In this document: positions 7,701 through 15,579 of the stretch, piece by piece | Numbering within the stretch: position 1 is the first letter of the stretch | Layout: each line of letters opens with the position of its first letter | Made by a program: the position numbers and the translations under genes | Source of the DNA: a virus | Direction: 5' to 3' (one strand) | Virus record (IMG/VR): IMGVR_UViG_3300031730_000196 | Coordinates: 1-34,258 of that record | DNA length: 34,258 nt | The notes under the pieces: model-generated | Told to the model about the DNA's origin: nothing | The model's input: only the letters and a program-made list of their open reading frames with translations | Database searches by the model: none

Positions 7701-8323
7701 CTGACGTCGCGCTGGACGCCGTTGCTGCCGTTGGCGGCGACTTGGTCGGAACCATCTACCGCGGCGGCGATGTAATTGGCCGCGCGGAAATCGCCTCACG
7801 TGACGGCAAAGCGATGGTCTTTGTCGGTGAGTCCGGCGACGAACGCGTGTCGTTCAGGAGCGAGGTTGACGACACGGTCCGGAAGGCACTGTGGAGCGAT
7901 GACGACGCGCCGCTGATGATCGGTTGGCTAGACGATCTGCTGAACGCGACTCGAGAAGCGTCGCCGGAGGAACACGAAGTAGCGCAGGCGGTAGAGCCAG
8001 TGGTCGAACCCCAGCCTGTCGCCAAGGAGCCCGCGCAGATCCAGGTGCCGTCCCAAGTGCCGTCTGAACAGGAGTCTGCATTGGAAAATCCGCCACGGAC
8101 GCTGCCAGTTGTGCCTTCCAAAGATGGCGCCATGGAAGAAGACCGGGCCTATCTGCAGACCTTCATTGACGGCAGTGCCGACGTGCTGTCTGACGACATC
8201 CTCGCTCGCATGGAGCCTCTGGTGGGCAAGTACGAAGGACACTCTGATATGGGTCCGCTGCTCGCGCAGGCTATGGACGCGTACAGCGCCCAGGTGATGC
8301 AGATGGCCCAACAAGCCATCTAG
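4775..8323 (+). CDS. Polyvalent protein: pyrophosphatase-fold + DarA-N-like domains
   Basis: This large 1182-residue protein has the build of phage polyvalent proteins, which are co-packaged and injected with DNA. Residues about 38-170 form an inorganic-pyrophosphatase-like domain: FKKGRAELHGLQLVIEHPRGTYR, HYGYLSGT, and the pyrophosphatase acidic signature DGDPVD at 94-99, followed by VFVGP. Residues about 285-360 resemble a Defence-against-restriction A N-terminal domain (VMALFLMDDGQTVSLWLHN...). A coiled coil follows (about 360-405), then a helix-turn-helix-like segment (about 500-570), a Pro/Ala-rich linker (600-680), an unknown globular region (700-900) and a C-terminal helical tail. GTG 4775 is the only early start. 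By analogy it protects incoming DNA or acts in the new host. The catalytic competence of the pyrophosphatase fold is unknown. Confidence 0.75.
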   Translation: MQIPSQIIYDSLAYARIDAAAHEAATGHNLRPLPSQAQQRAGNFKKGRAELHGLQLVIEHPRGTYRCGVSPDGVAWSSRVAAHYGYLSGTRGADGDPVDVFVGPFPESESSWVINQRHADGAFDEHKVMLGFHSKDQARAAYTGSYAPGWARLHSIVPIRIDQLRAWLRAGPSGELTSEQLNNQSAIMDRVNQASTGQPVHLSPNRWMYALRAADADEGLLLDAVTMDELMGAPEWDGQPVLDALVVEVGRLQPKMDALLRVMQVAGQTVKPVSVSISEPVRARGVLNVMALFLMDDGQTVSLWLHNPDATPSRLAPMDELISWKWMLNKRDVTIVVAPERGIELDAREVARRLMRLVDKNSAAFKKANERAAEHAGQLRSLDAEIAQLTGELGELQHKIEVARVAFLDNPKQALAPIEPGTPEYVAWEDAVTTSVEDGLQTTRSDAQGQVMLYADWLKEAFEAGITPENAAKKIVGESDDDEPEASISGNPGDLTDAQMAVLIATKGYKPAFRFQAANRETRSHRFSGTDDGISRAAWDEAIGQLNAAGVYLRRSALTDAGRALVDEFHRDLVGADRKLQVFSSRFAVDAMQTAPDNGLLAEPTSAVQPVDAAEGAMAVGSEGTQTPASPSDDELEAQAMAGHEVNGILGSAAPAAADHAPRAPVATLGSILLYTEEDLRRAAKAVEDAETQRDFKPFDASKVRMPSAAQLGATKDYVATVLTRNEGLAMATGWSNGFLLDVHQMPRFIETAMKRRLGDLLNPGARVRRYDKEVVLKRFMPKAQANATAQAEPLAQWDGTVTEDKKNKPVTKARSCVVLVDQARAGAYVVIQLPFFAYFFKTYPGCEFYIGNESDMVLVRHRGAVVGIVMPFNFKNRGNVFARAVKAASLPATSDPIAVVDTAYRFASATSEFKRVVAKTVNKLDYSAFATAKAMDREATKRGLFIDWDVASDSMLDAVGMFDFIGSDQASDTEPDVALDAVAAVGGDLVGTIYRGGDVIGRAEIASRDGKAMVFVGESGDERVSFRSEVDDTVRKALWSDDDAPLMIGWLDDLLNATREASPEEHEVAQAVEPVVEPQPVAKEPAQIQVPSQVPSEQESALENPPRTLPVVPSKDGAMEEDRAYLQTFIDGSADVLSDDILARMEPLVGKYEGHSDMGPLLAQAMDAYSAQVMQMAQQAI

Positions 8324-8632
8324 TAGTCCAGCGCCGAGAGCTTCGCGCGCTCCGCTGGTCGTGAGCAACGAATCTGGCGGCGTGACCGGGAGGTCCCGAC
8401 CCATTGCGGTCCTTCGAAGATGAACGTCGACCGTCAATGCAGCGGTTGCAGCGCTTTCCGAGGGGTGCCACCGCTCCTGGTCACGTTTCAGTAGTTTTGG
8501 CCGGCGGGCAAGCGCCACGCGAGCAGCAGTTCCGACGGCGCTGACATGGAGTCGCCGGTGAACGTGAAGCCACCTCCCGGCGACACACGGCCGCGTCGTG
8601 GCTGCGAAACCTGCGACGGTCAGCCGGCGAAC
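8324..8632. other. Intergenic region with no supported gene
   Basis: The 309 bp separate the convergent ends of the polyvalent gene (plus) and the kinase gene (minus). I see only a 24-codon ORF and a short CGGGA-GG-TCCCG hairpin near 8390, and no clear T-tract terminator on either strand. It is probably relic sequence. Confidence 0.5.
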
Positions 8633-10171
8633 TCAATTCACGGCGCTCGCAGAAGGCCTCTGATGCTGCTTGGGTAGCGAGAAGTAAAACGTCGCACCTT
8701 CCCCCACCTTACCTTCTGCACGGATGCGCCCTCCGTGACGATCGATCACTGCCGCCACGGTGGCCAAGCCGATGCCATGACCCACGAAGTCACGTTCAAG
8801 GTGCATGCGCTGAAATGGAGTGAACATGTGTCCAGCGAAGGCCATGTCAAAGCCGGCCCCGTTGTCGGCCACCTTGAAATTGACCATGCCGTCGGCTTCT
8901 TCAGCGCTGACCCGGATCTCGGGGTGTTCCATCTTCGACGTGAACTTGAGGGCGTTGCCCAGCAGATTGACCCATACCTGCCGCAGGAGCCCCTCATCGC
9001 CTTCGAAGTCCGGCAGGGGCTCGACGAAGATGCACCGGGCTGCTGCCGGATCTTGTTCGGCCAGCCCGCTCACCACCTGACGCAGCATCGCGTTGCTGTC
9101 CAGCTGGGTCACCTTGAGTGGCCCTTGCCGCAGGCCCGCGAGTCGGATGAAGTCGTCGATCATCCGCGTCATCTGCGCGCTCTTGCTCTGGATGATCTCC
9201 AAAAAGCGCTTGCCCTCGACATCCAGCACATGGGCGTAACGTTCACAAAGCATGGTGCTGAAGCCACTGACCGCACGCAGCGGCGCCCGCAGGTCATGTG
9301 ACACCGAACCAGAAAATGCTGCCAGTGCGACGTTGGCGGCTTCCAGCTCGGCGGTGCGCTCAAGCACGCGATGTTCGAGCTGCTGGTTGAGCATCGCAAT
9401 CGCCTGGTCGGCGAGCCGGCGCTCGGTACCGTCGCGAAACACGATCACCACGCCCGTCACTTCATTGGCGTCATTGCGGACTGGGGCGATGCTGTCGTCG
9501 ATCAGAAGCTCTTCACCCTGGCGCGGCTGCAAGAACACGTTCTCGTCCATGCCGATGCTGAAGCCCTGCAGCAGCGCCCGCTCTATCAAATCGAGAATGG
9601 GCTTACGACTCTCGCCGTCGATCACGCGAAACACTTCGTTGAACCGCCGGCCGATGGCTTCGTGCTCTGTCCACCCCGTCAGTTGCTGTGCCAGCGGGTT
9701 GATGAGCGTGACGATGCCGTTCCGATCGGTGGCCACGACGGCATCGCCCAAGCTTGACAGCGTGGAGGACATCCATCGCTCCACCTTGCGCAGCTTGGCG
9801 TCGTTTCGATGCCGGTAGAGCGAAAACTCGATGGCCGTGTGCAACTCGCGGTCGTTGAAGCTCCTCAGAATGTGGCCGAAAGGCTCAGGCCCTCGCGCGC
9901 TCGGCACGATGGGGGATTCGTCTTCGACCAGGACCACCGGTATGTCGTGTACCTTTCGCAGGCGTTGCGCGGCCTCTTCGATGGTCAGCGTGCCTTGAGG
10001 CAGCCCGCTGATGATCACCAGATCCGGGCGCGTTCGCAACGTTGCGTGCAGTGCTTCGTTGCTGTCGGAGGCGGTCGCGGCAACCGTATGGCCCATTCGC
10101 TGAAGGCGGCGCTCCAGCTCGGCCGCGACTCGGCCTTCGGGTTCAACGACCAGAATTCGAGTTGAGTCCAC
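8633..10171 (-). CDS. Sensor histidine kinase: pseudo-receiver, PAS, HisKA, HATPase
   Basis: A 512-residue cytoplasmic kinase with no membrane segment. Residues 1-125 are receiver-like but degenerate: the phosphoacceptor Asp position is S55 (PDLVIISGLP), the acidic pair is E-P-E, and the usual Lys is Arg. A PAS domain follows (about 132-252, LGDAVVATDRNGIVTLINPLA), then a coiled-coil linker and a HisKA domain with H292 in SVSHDLRAPLRA. The HATPase boxes are N406 (VNLLGNALKF), D436 (VADNGAGF), F452 (TPFQ) and GHGIGLA at 464-470. All kinase boxes look intact, so it should autophosphorylate; its own receiver cannot accept phosphate. GTG 10171 is preceded by AGGGGG. The nearest candidate partner is the receiver protein at 15749-16147, also on the minus strand. 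Such genes are unusual inside a phage structural cluster. Confidence 0.9.
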   Translation of the reverse strand: MDSTRILVVEPEGRVAAELERRLQRMGHTVAATASDSNEALHATLRTRPDLVIISGLPQGTLTIEEAAQRLRKVHDIPVVLVEDESPIVPSARGPEPFGHILRSFNDRELHTAIEFSLYRHRNDAKLRKVERWMSSTLSSLGDAVVATDRNGIVTLINPLAQQLTGWTEHEAIGRRFNEVFRVIDGESRKPILDLIERALLQGFSIGMDENVFLQPRQGEELLIDDSIAPVRNDANEVTGVVIVFRDGTERRLADQAIAMLNQQLEHRVLERTAELEAANVALAAFSGSVSHDLRAPLRAVSGFSTMLCERYAHVLDVEGKRFLEIIQSKSAQMTRMIDDFIRLAGLRQGPLKVTQLDSNAMLRQVVSGLAEQDPAAARCIFVEPLPDFEGDEGLLRQVWVNLLGNALKFTSKMEHPEIRVSAEEADGMVNFKVADNGAGFDMAFAGHMFTPFQRMHLERDFVGHGIGLATVAAVIDRHGGRIRAEGKVGEGATFYFSLPKQHQRPSASAVN

Positions 10172-10477
10172 GGCTTTAGCCCCCTTGGCCTGCCGCGACT
10201 TTCGGCGGCGGCGTTCTATGTACCCCCTTATAGGCCGTTACCCACGACGACACAAGCTGTGATCGACGCCAGGATGCAAACATCTTGGGATGGCGTCCGC
10301 AGGCACGAGACTCAAGGCGGATGTCGACCGATGAGGATTCGTCAACAGAGTGCTCTTGGGAGGCCGCCTTTCGGCGAGCCGGGTCGTCAGCCCGCAAGTG
10401 GCCGCAAGCCGTCGAAACGCTGTATGTGATTCAGTGGGTCCTCACGGCGCCGAATTGCCTGCTCACGACGAAGTGAA
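10172..10477. other. Divergent intergenic region
   Basis: The 306 bp lie between the divergent kinase and adhesin-like genes. Apart from the candidate minus-strand promoter at 10227-10255, I see no gene, repeat or terminator. Regulatory sequence for the plus-strand fibre operon is expected here but I cannot point to it. Confidence 0.4.
10227..10255 (-). promoter_or_regulatory. Candidate sigma-70 promoter for the histidine kinase gene
   Basis: On the minus strand, TTGTGT (10255-10250) and TATAAG (10232-10227) are separated by exactly 17 bp, about 55 bp before the GTG at 10171. The -10 box matches 5 of 6 consensus bases and the -35 only its first three, so it is a moderate candidate. Confidence 0.35.
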
Positions 10478-12721
10478 ATGGCTGCTCACAAGCGCCCGGG
10501 GGCCATCAGCCCCAGTTCGGAAAACCTAGTCCAGACCCTCCTGCAGCAGTTACTAGAGTCTTTGAGTTCAACCGTGCGATCCCTCGCACGGCGTCAACAT
10601 GACCTGGAACGTGGCACTGGAGGGCCGACGCCGATGTCTTTCGAATCACCCGAGTGGTGGGGATTCCATCAAGTGCAGGGCCCCGGCTTCCTGGTCGACG
10701 AGGTGGGCGGCGGCGTTGTTCCAACACGGGGGCGGTTCGATGTGCTCGACGCGGTGCCGTGGGCCGATGGCGATTCCTGGGAGGTTTTGGGAATTTCGGC
10801 CGACGAGTACGGCAGCCAACTGGCGGATGTCCACCCTTACGTGGTGCTGGCCCGCCGCAGGTCCACCCGGGCCGATGGCTGGAAGTTGCAAAGCAGCGCG
10901 CCGAATACTGACACGGGCCACGAGCCGCTGGTGTTCGAGTGGACGCCCGATCCGGACTTCTCTTCTCGCGAAACGGACGCGCCGCAGCTGCAGCCGCTCG
11001 ATGGCAACGACTGGTCGTTGCCGCTGACATGGCGCGGCATCGACGGGGCAGGCGAGGAGCGGGTGATCACGTCCGAGGACGGACTGTGGCTCGTGGTGGC
11101 ACCGATCACGGCGACCGAGTGGTCTGGCGGCACGCTGCGTGTGGCCGATGGCAGAACCGGCGCGCACACGCTCGTGCGCTTCGTGCCCCACACGGCAGGC
11201 GTCGACCCGTGCACCCAGGTGCTGGGGCAGTACGAACTCGTACTGGACGACGACAACGGGTTCAGCTGGGTGGTGTGGCTCACGCACTTCGATGCGGTCT
11301 TCTCCGATGGCACCGCACAGCCCATCGTGCGCGACAGCTCGCCCTTTCGGCGCGACATCCGCACCAACGGTTTCACTCGCACTGCGCAGATCGACGCGGG
11401 CGCCACGTTTGGCAACGCCATCCAGATCGGCAACCACCCGGATGCGCGCGTGTTTGCGGCGAGCATGGACCCGTCACTGAACTTTCGGGGTCGGGCGTTC
11501 ACGATGGAGGCACGCGTGTCGCGCAGAGTGCCCAGTTTGCCACCGGACCAGCCATTGAGCGCCTACAAGGACTGTTGCCTCTTCTACTTCGGTTCCTGGT
11601 CGTTCGTCCTCACGCCCAGCGGTTCGTTGGCCATCAGACTGGGTTCGAACATCAGGCCCGAAAGCGGCGCGCACACCGTGCTGGAGACCGCCGAGGGGCT
11701 GATTGATCTGAGCACTACAGTCATGGCGCAACGCATGATTTCGCTCACGCGAAACGACGCCGGTCTGTGCACCATTTGGCTGGACGGCCAGCCGGTGGGC
11801 TCCGCCGTGTTCAATCCGCCATCGAGCACCGAGGCGGGGCTGTCAGGCCCCGGCAACCGCGAAGGCCTGGCGGCGTTCACGCGCTTCGATGAGGTGCGCT
11901 GGACGAATGGGATGTGCCGATACGCCGAGCCCTACACGCCGGACGTTGAACCGTTCCCCGACGCCGGCAGCGATGTGCCCGCTGCGCCGGGTGTGGTGTT
12001 GGACCTGGCGCCAGCCGACGCGACGGCGCATACGCTGACGGCAATTTGGGCCCCGCCTTTGACTGGCGGTCAGGCGTTGGGCTACGTTATCGAATGGGCG
12101 CTTGCTGGCACTGGCTTCGACGAAGCACTGTCGATCACCGTCACGACCACTTCGGCCACGATCGCTGACCTTGTGTTCAGCACGCGGTACGACCTGCGTG
12201 TGTATGCGGTTAATGCAGCAGGTCCCGGGCGTCCGGCGGCGCTTCTGGAGGTGTCCACCACGGCGCTTGCCCTGTCGAAGGCTCCGACCGCGTTGGCGGT
12301 CGACGAAGTCGCGGCTACCAGCCTGAGCCTGAGCTGGCAAAAGCCCGAGGACTGCGGCGATGCGCCGCTGGCGACCTACGTCATTGAATGCGCCCCAGCT
12401 GGAAGTGACTTCAAGCACCCGCTGGCGGGCCGCACGGCGATGGACGGCGACCAAGGCGGCTCAGGCGTCGTGGACGGGCTGACGCCTGCCAACACCTATG
12501 ACGCACGCATGGCCGCGGTGACGGATGCAGGCCGCGGCGCATGGGGCCTGGTCGAGGGCATCTCCACCGCGACACACCCGATGTCGGCTTCTCTCCTGGT
12601 GGATGGTCAGACCGTGCTGGTCGACCGCCTGCCTCTCATTTGGATCAATTCCGCTCATGACAATCGCACTCCGAGCAAACGACGGCACCGAAGTCCCACT
12701 GTCCGACGCGCAGCGCGTTGA
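10478..12721 (+). CDS. Phage tail-associated protein with lectin-like and two FN3 domains
   Basis: A 747-residue protein. The first ~55 residues are helical and may not be translated: ATG 10634 (MSFESPEWWGF) with GGAGG upstream is an alternative start. About 300-490 is a concanavalin/LamG-like beta-sandwich (FTMEARVSRR...FGSWSFVLTPSGSLAIRLGS, then W-L-D-G-Q-P-V-G and FDEVRWTNGMCRY near the end). Two fibronectin type III repeats follow at about 501-596 (P-G-V-V-L-D-L-A-P...YVIEWALAG...YDLRVYAVNAAGPG) and 600-698. Such domains are typical of surface-exposed adhesive decorations on tails. The last ~20 residues are basic and overlap the next gene by 65 nt, an unusually long overlap that suggests a shifted natural C-terminus. 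Adhesion is inferred. Confidence 0.75.
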   Translation: MAAHKRPGAISPSSENLVQTLLQQLLESLSSTVRSLARRQHDLERGTGGPTPMSFESPEWWGFHQVQGPGFLVDEVGGGVVPTRGRFDVLDAVPWADGDSWEVLGISADEYGSQLADVHPYVVLARRRSTRADGWKLQSSAPNTDTGHEPLVFEWTPDPDFSSRETDAPQLQPLDGNDWSLPLTWRGIDGAGEERVITSEDGLWLVVAPITATEWSGGTLRVADGRTGAHTLVRFVPHTAGVDPCTQVLGQYELVLDDDNGFSWVVWLTHFDAVFSDGTAQPIVRDSSPFRRDIRTNGFTRTAQIDAGATFGNAIQIGNHPDARVFAASMDPSLNFRGRAFTMEARVSRRVPSLPPDQPLSAYKDCCLFYFGSWSFVLTPSGSLAIRLGSNIRPESGAHTVLETAEGLIDLSTTVMAQRMISLTRNDAGLCTIWLDGQPVGSAVFNPPSSTEAGLSGPGNREGLAAFTRFDEVRWTNGMCRYAEPYTPDVEPFPDAGSDVPAAPGVVLDLAPADATAHTLTAIWAPPLTGGQALGYVIEWALAGTGFDEALSITVTTTSATIADLVFSTRYDLRVYAVNAAGPGRPAALLEVSTTALALSKAPTALAVDEVAATSLSLSWQKPEDCGDAPLATYVIECAPAGSDFKHPLAGRTAMDGDQGGSGVVDGLTPANTYDARMAAVTDAGRGAWGLVEGISTATHPMSASLLVDGQTVLVDRLPLIWINSAHDNRTPSKRRHRSPTVRRAAR

Positions 12722-13778
12722 CCTTCGCCAGACCATTGGCGCCGCCGCCAAGCCAGTGGCGTTGACTGCGCAGGAGATTGACACGCCGACCGCGGACGTG
12801 CTGGCCGATGTCGATGCGAACTATCGGTCAGAACTCGCGCCATTCACGCGCTACCGCAGCGACGGCGAGCGCCTGCTCGCACAGTCCGACGAGGGTCATC
12901 AGCACGTCGAGGATGACATCGCCGGTCTGCCTACGCTGCTGGGGCAACTCGCCACGGACAACGCGGCCGCACTGACCGCCTCGTCGCAGGCGCTCATTGC
13001 TGCAACGAACGCCGCCGCAGATGCGACAGCGGCGCAAGCGGCTGCTTCAGAGGCCACGAGTACGGCGACCAGTGCGGAGTTGTCTGCTCTCGATGCCGCC
13101 GCGGCGGCGGGCGCCGCCCAGCGAACTGCAGATAGCGCCCTATTGGCCGCAGCGTCAGCTCAGACCCAGGTGGACACATTTGCGGGCGATGTCAGCGCCG
13201 CGACGAAGGTCGCCGCCGACGCATCGGACACCGCGATCAAGGCCGAGGCCGACGTTGCGGAGGTCGCTGGCGTGCCATTTCTCGTGTTGGGGGCCGTGGG
13301 CGTCGCGGACCAAGCGAGACAGTTGGTCGCTGGTTCACGCATTGCGCTGTCTGACAGCGGTCCGGGTGGCTTGCTGACCGTTGAGGCTCGCACAGACGTG
13401 GCCAGCCAGTTCACTGCGGGTCAGGCGGTTGCATTTATTGATCTGGTCATCGACCAGGATGGAAGGGTTGCCTGGGATGCGCGTTTGTCCAACAACGCCC
13501 GACTAATGCTGACGTCCGACGCGGTGCTGGAATACCCCGAAGGCTTGATGAGTGGGCAGGAGCTCAAGTTGCGTGTCGAACTGGACCTGCGTGGCGGGCA
13601 CGCCCTTGCGTTCGACGGCAGATTCAGCTGGCCTGGCGGCATGGCACCCGTCGTCGATCCCGCGCCGGGAGCGGTGAGCCTGGTGACCTTGCTCTATGAC
13701 GACGCCGAAAACGCTTTGTTGGGCCGCGCCGATCTCGGGTACTCTTTGCCGCCCGCGTCGAACCGGGGCGCACCTTGA
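12657..13778 (+). CDS. Putative tail fibre protein, alanine-rich coiled-coil shaft
   Basis: The 373-residue protein begins MTIALRANDGTEVPLSD. Residues 20-100 are helical. Residues about 105-200 form a long Ala/Thr/Ser-rich segment with heptad-like periodicity (ATNAAADATAAQAAASEA and similar), the usual trimeric coiled-coil shaft of a fibre. The C-terminal 170 residues are beta-rich (GVADQARQLVAGSRIALSDSGPGG..., DLRGGHALAFDGRFSWPGG) and end with Pro/Asn-rich residues. The frame is open further upstream, but ATG 12657 is chosen because upstream sequence is better explained by the preceding gene. It is a structural fibre or fibre-adaptor protein of the same operon as 10478-12721. Confidence 0.75.
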   Translation: MTIALRANDGTEVPLSDAQRVDLRQTIGAAAKPVALTAQEIDTPTADVLADVDANYRSELAPFTRYRSDGERLLAQSDEGHQHVEDDIAGLPTLLGQLATDNAAALTASSQALIAATNAAADATAAQAAASEATSTATSAELSALDAAAAAGAAQRTADSALLAAASAQTQVDTFAGDVSAATKVAADASDTAIKAEADVAEVAGVPFLVLGAVGVADQARQLVAGSRIALSDSGPGGLLTVEARTDVASQFTAGQAVAFIDLVIDQDGRVAWDARLSNNARLMLTSDAVLEYPEGLMSGQELKLRVELDLRGGHALAFDGRFSWPGGMAPVVDPAPGAVSLVTLLYDDAENALLGRADLGYSLPPASNRGAP

Positions 13779-14134
13779 TGCCGGGTACGCAAGATGTTGC
13801 GGTCACCGATTGCGCGCAGCGAACTCGCGTTGTATCGATCCGCGAGCGGCGATCTCGTGGCCCAGGGCCTGCGTCTGATCCTGAGCTGGGCACACAGGGC
13901 CGTCAGCCGCCCCGCTGGCGAGCATGGTGCCGGCCGACGCTGGCGGGCTTCATAGCTGGTGCGCACCGCCTGCAACCGGTGCTGGGTGGGGCCCAAGCCG
14001 TTGAGCTTTGTGCACTGCTGATCCATGACCGTCGAGGTGGCCCTTGATGCGCTCGGCCAGTTCGGCTTCGTCGCGGGCAACGTTGCGGATGCCCAGGTTG
14101 CCCAGGCGCTCGCCCAGCGCGCTACCAACGAGAT
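13779..14134. other. Degenerate region without a confident gene
   Basis: No intact gene is convincing. The stretch 14040-14130 has coding-like third-position bias in both directions: a 38-codon plus-strand ORF (14025-14141) and a minus-strand frame reading GERLGNLGIRNVARDEAE. The minus strand of 13790-13960 also has a short coding-like piece in a different frame. I read this as the remains of one or more decayed genes. Confidence 0.4.
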
Positions 14135-14302
14135 GGTTTGAAGGTCTTCCCGATCATGGAATTTCCCGTTGAGAATGGAACGTTCGACGAGTTGACTGCC
14201 GCGGTCAGAAGAATCTTGAACGATGCCGGCATGCAGTTCGCGGTGGAAGCGATCTATGCGCCTGGCGACCACCGGGTGCGCTTCATCCTGATGCCAAGTT
14301 AG
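14135..14302 (+). pseudogene. N-terminally truncated paralogue of the gene at 14419-14739
   Basis: The frame beginning GLKVFPIMEFPVENGTF and ending RFILMPS at TAG 14300-14302 aligns along its whole length with the last 55 residues of the downstream protein (GLKVSPVMELPVKGGTF...CITLMQG). Similarity starts exactly at the shared bases GATGGTTTGAAGG and is absent upstream, where the frame only stays open to a stop at 14045. No ATG with a ribosome site precedes it (TTG 14138 and ATG 14153 are the only in-frame options). It is therefore best read as a broken tandem duplicate. Confidence 0.7.
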
Positions 14303-14418
14303 TCCTTCGCGGACCGATTTGCTTGGCAGGGGTCGCGGCGCCGGCATTCGTCATCTTGTTTGCGCAATTCAAGTGAACAGTTCATGCTTCGCCCTTGGCA
14401 TTGCCCGTAAGGAATGAC

Positions 14419-14739
14419 ATGGACCTTCCTCTGCCAAATCACATCGACCTCATTGATGATCTATATGAAGGTTTTCGAATCAACCTTTGCAAGGGTCTCG
14501 TCGACTCCATCCGGTCCGCGCTGACAGCTGAGAACTTCGAAGTTGGATCGCCGAAGGACTGCCGCCTGGATGGTTTGAAGGTTTCGCCGGTGATGGAGCT
14601 GCCCGTCAAGGGGGGCACGTTCGGCAGGATGACAACGGTGGTTCAAAGAGCCCTGAGCGATGTGGGCATCACATTCACGGTGGAAACCATCTATGGGTCT
14701 AACGCCCGGCGCGTTTGCATCACCTTGATGCAGGGCTAG
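14419..14739 (+). CDS. Small hypothetical protein, intact copy of a tandem pair
   Basis: A 106-residue protein from ATG 14419, with AAGGA 5 nt upstream, which decides the start over TTG 14395. The N-terminal half (LIDDLYEGFRINLCKGLVDSIRSAL) is helical. The C-terminal half is a beta-alpha-beta unit (LKVSPVMELP, MTTVVQRALSDVGITFTVETIY, RRVCITLM), the part repeated in the truncated copy at 14135-14302. I do not recognise the family. The lower GC and the non-phage neighbours place it in cargo rather than the virion module. Confidence 0.65.
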   Translation: MDLPLPNHIDLIDDLYEGFRINLCKGLVDSIRSALTAENFEVGSPKDCRLDGLKVSPVMELPVKGGTFGRMTTVVQRALSDVGITFTVETIYGSNARRVCITLMQG

Positions 14740-14818
14740 GCCTGCGCAGGAATGCATGCCTGACGGCGCGATCAGTCGTCCAACTCGCAACACTGCCTTG
14801 CCCCCTCGTGCCACTCGG

Positions 14819-15086
14819 TCATCGGGCGAACTGGGTCGCCGTTGAGTGCATCGACCACGATGCGACGTAGCCCAGCGTGGGGTTCACGCCGACCGCGTCC
14901 TGCACGAGTGCCCAAGCGATGCGCGCGTGGTACTCGCAGCTCGCAACTGCCGGCCGTGCTAATGCGCTCCAGCGACAGCAGGGTGCTCGACCGATAGTCC
15001 GTGTCGTGGTTAGCCTGGACGATGGTGCTCTGTCGGACTAAGTGCTCGATGTGGTGAATCAAATCTGATTCGTTCGATTGCTGCAT
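14819..15086 (-). pseudogene. Hypothetical gene broken by a 7-bp duplication frameshift
   Basis: From ATG 15086 (AAGGAG 10 nt upstream) the frame reads MQQSNESDLIHHIEHLVRQS and continues to SCE at about 14943. There a 7-bp near-duplicate, CTCGCAG/CTCGCAA (14933-14946 on the plus strand), shifts the frame. The undisturbed frame would continue YHARIAWALVQDAVGVNPTL and stop at TGA 14821-14819. That continuation has almost only G or C in third positions, whereas the annotated continuous frame past the repeat does not. Removing one 7-bp unit gives an 86-residue protein of unknown family. Either a recent inactivation or a sequencing/assembly artefact. Confidence 0.6.
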
Positions 15087-15156
15087 GGCACCCATGCTCC
15101 TTGATCGACCCGGCACATGTATTCACGCGCTGTGCTGTCAGGAGTCGGCCATCAAC

Positions 15157-15175
15157 CCGCCCCTCTAGGGGGCGG
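15157..15175. repeat. Strong G/C hairpin
   Basis: CCGCCCC-TCTAG-GGGGCGG is a perfect 7-bp stem with a 5-nt loop, followed by CCCTTGGGTT. It lies in the 182-bp gap between a minus-strand broken gene and a plus-strand small gene, and has the look of a dispersed intergenic repeat or bidirectional terminator-like hairpin. It has no T-tract. Confidence 0.5.
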
Positions 15176-15268
15176 CCCTTGGGTTCGTTGCGCCGACTCG
15201 GCGGTTTATGGCAATCTCCAAGCGTCCGCTTCGATGAAGCCAACGAAGGCTAGACAAGGGGATTTTCG

Positions 15269-15538
15269 ATGTGGAAAACCAAGCTGGAACTCAGCCCGGG
15301 AGAGACCGTGCGACCGGCCGACAGCGTTACGCGCCAGGACCCACGCCTCGCCGACGTGCAACGCTACGAGATCGTCAATCAGCGAGGCCAAGTGGTTGGG
15401 GTCTTCGTCTACATCGCCGAGCCTGCAACAGCGCCGCCGTCCGCGCGACGGCATCGCTTGATGCAATGGGATGCGCAGGGCGTCATGCGCCAAGACTTGA
15501 AGTGGACCGACACACTTCAAGATACAGCGCCGCCATGA
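15269..15538 (+). CDS. Small hypothetical protein
   Basis: An 89-residue protein, ATG 15269 preceded by AAGGGG about 7 nt upstream. Motif-like stretches are WKTKLELSPGETVR, DVQRYEIVNQRGQVVGVFVYI (a beta hairpin) and HRLMQWDAQGVMRQDLKW. There is no signal peptide or membrane segment. Codon bias matches a real gene. Family and function are not recognised. It lies in the cargo segment between fibre genes and darB, with the response-regulator gene on the opposite strand downstream. Confidence 0.6.
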   Translation: MWKTKLELSPGETVRPADSVTRQDPRLADVQRYEIVNQRGQVVGVFVYIAEPATAPPSARRHRLMQWDAQGVMRQDLKWTDTLQDTAPP

Positions 15539-15567
15539 GATGCTGCCCGCCTATTTCACTCGGTGGT

Positions 15568-15579
15568 ACCCGTACGGGT
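15568..15579. repeat. 12-bp perfect palindrome
   Basis: ACCCGTACGGGT lies just after the small gene ending at 15538 and is followed by GCGCCAAAATTT. The rest of 15539-15748 holds no convincing gene. It could be a protein-binding site or the remains of a terminator. Confidence 0.35.

Noticed and set aside
14025-14141. 38-codon plus-strand ORF in the degenerate region
   Set aside because: Third-position bias is matched or exceeded by the opposite strand and no ribosome site is present, so it was not called a gene.
13694-14347. 217-codon minus-strand frame across the fibre gene end
   Set aside because: It overlaps a supported fibre gene and the truncated paralogue; coding-like stretches on the minus strand are in different frames, so no single gene is supported.
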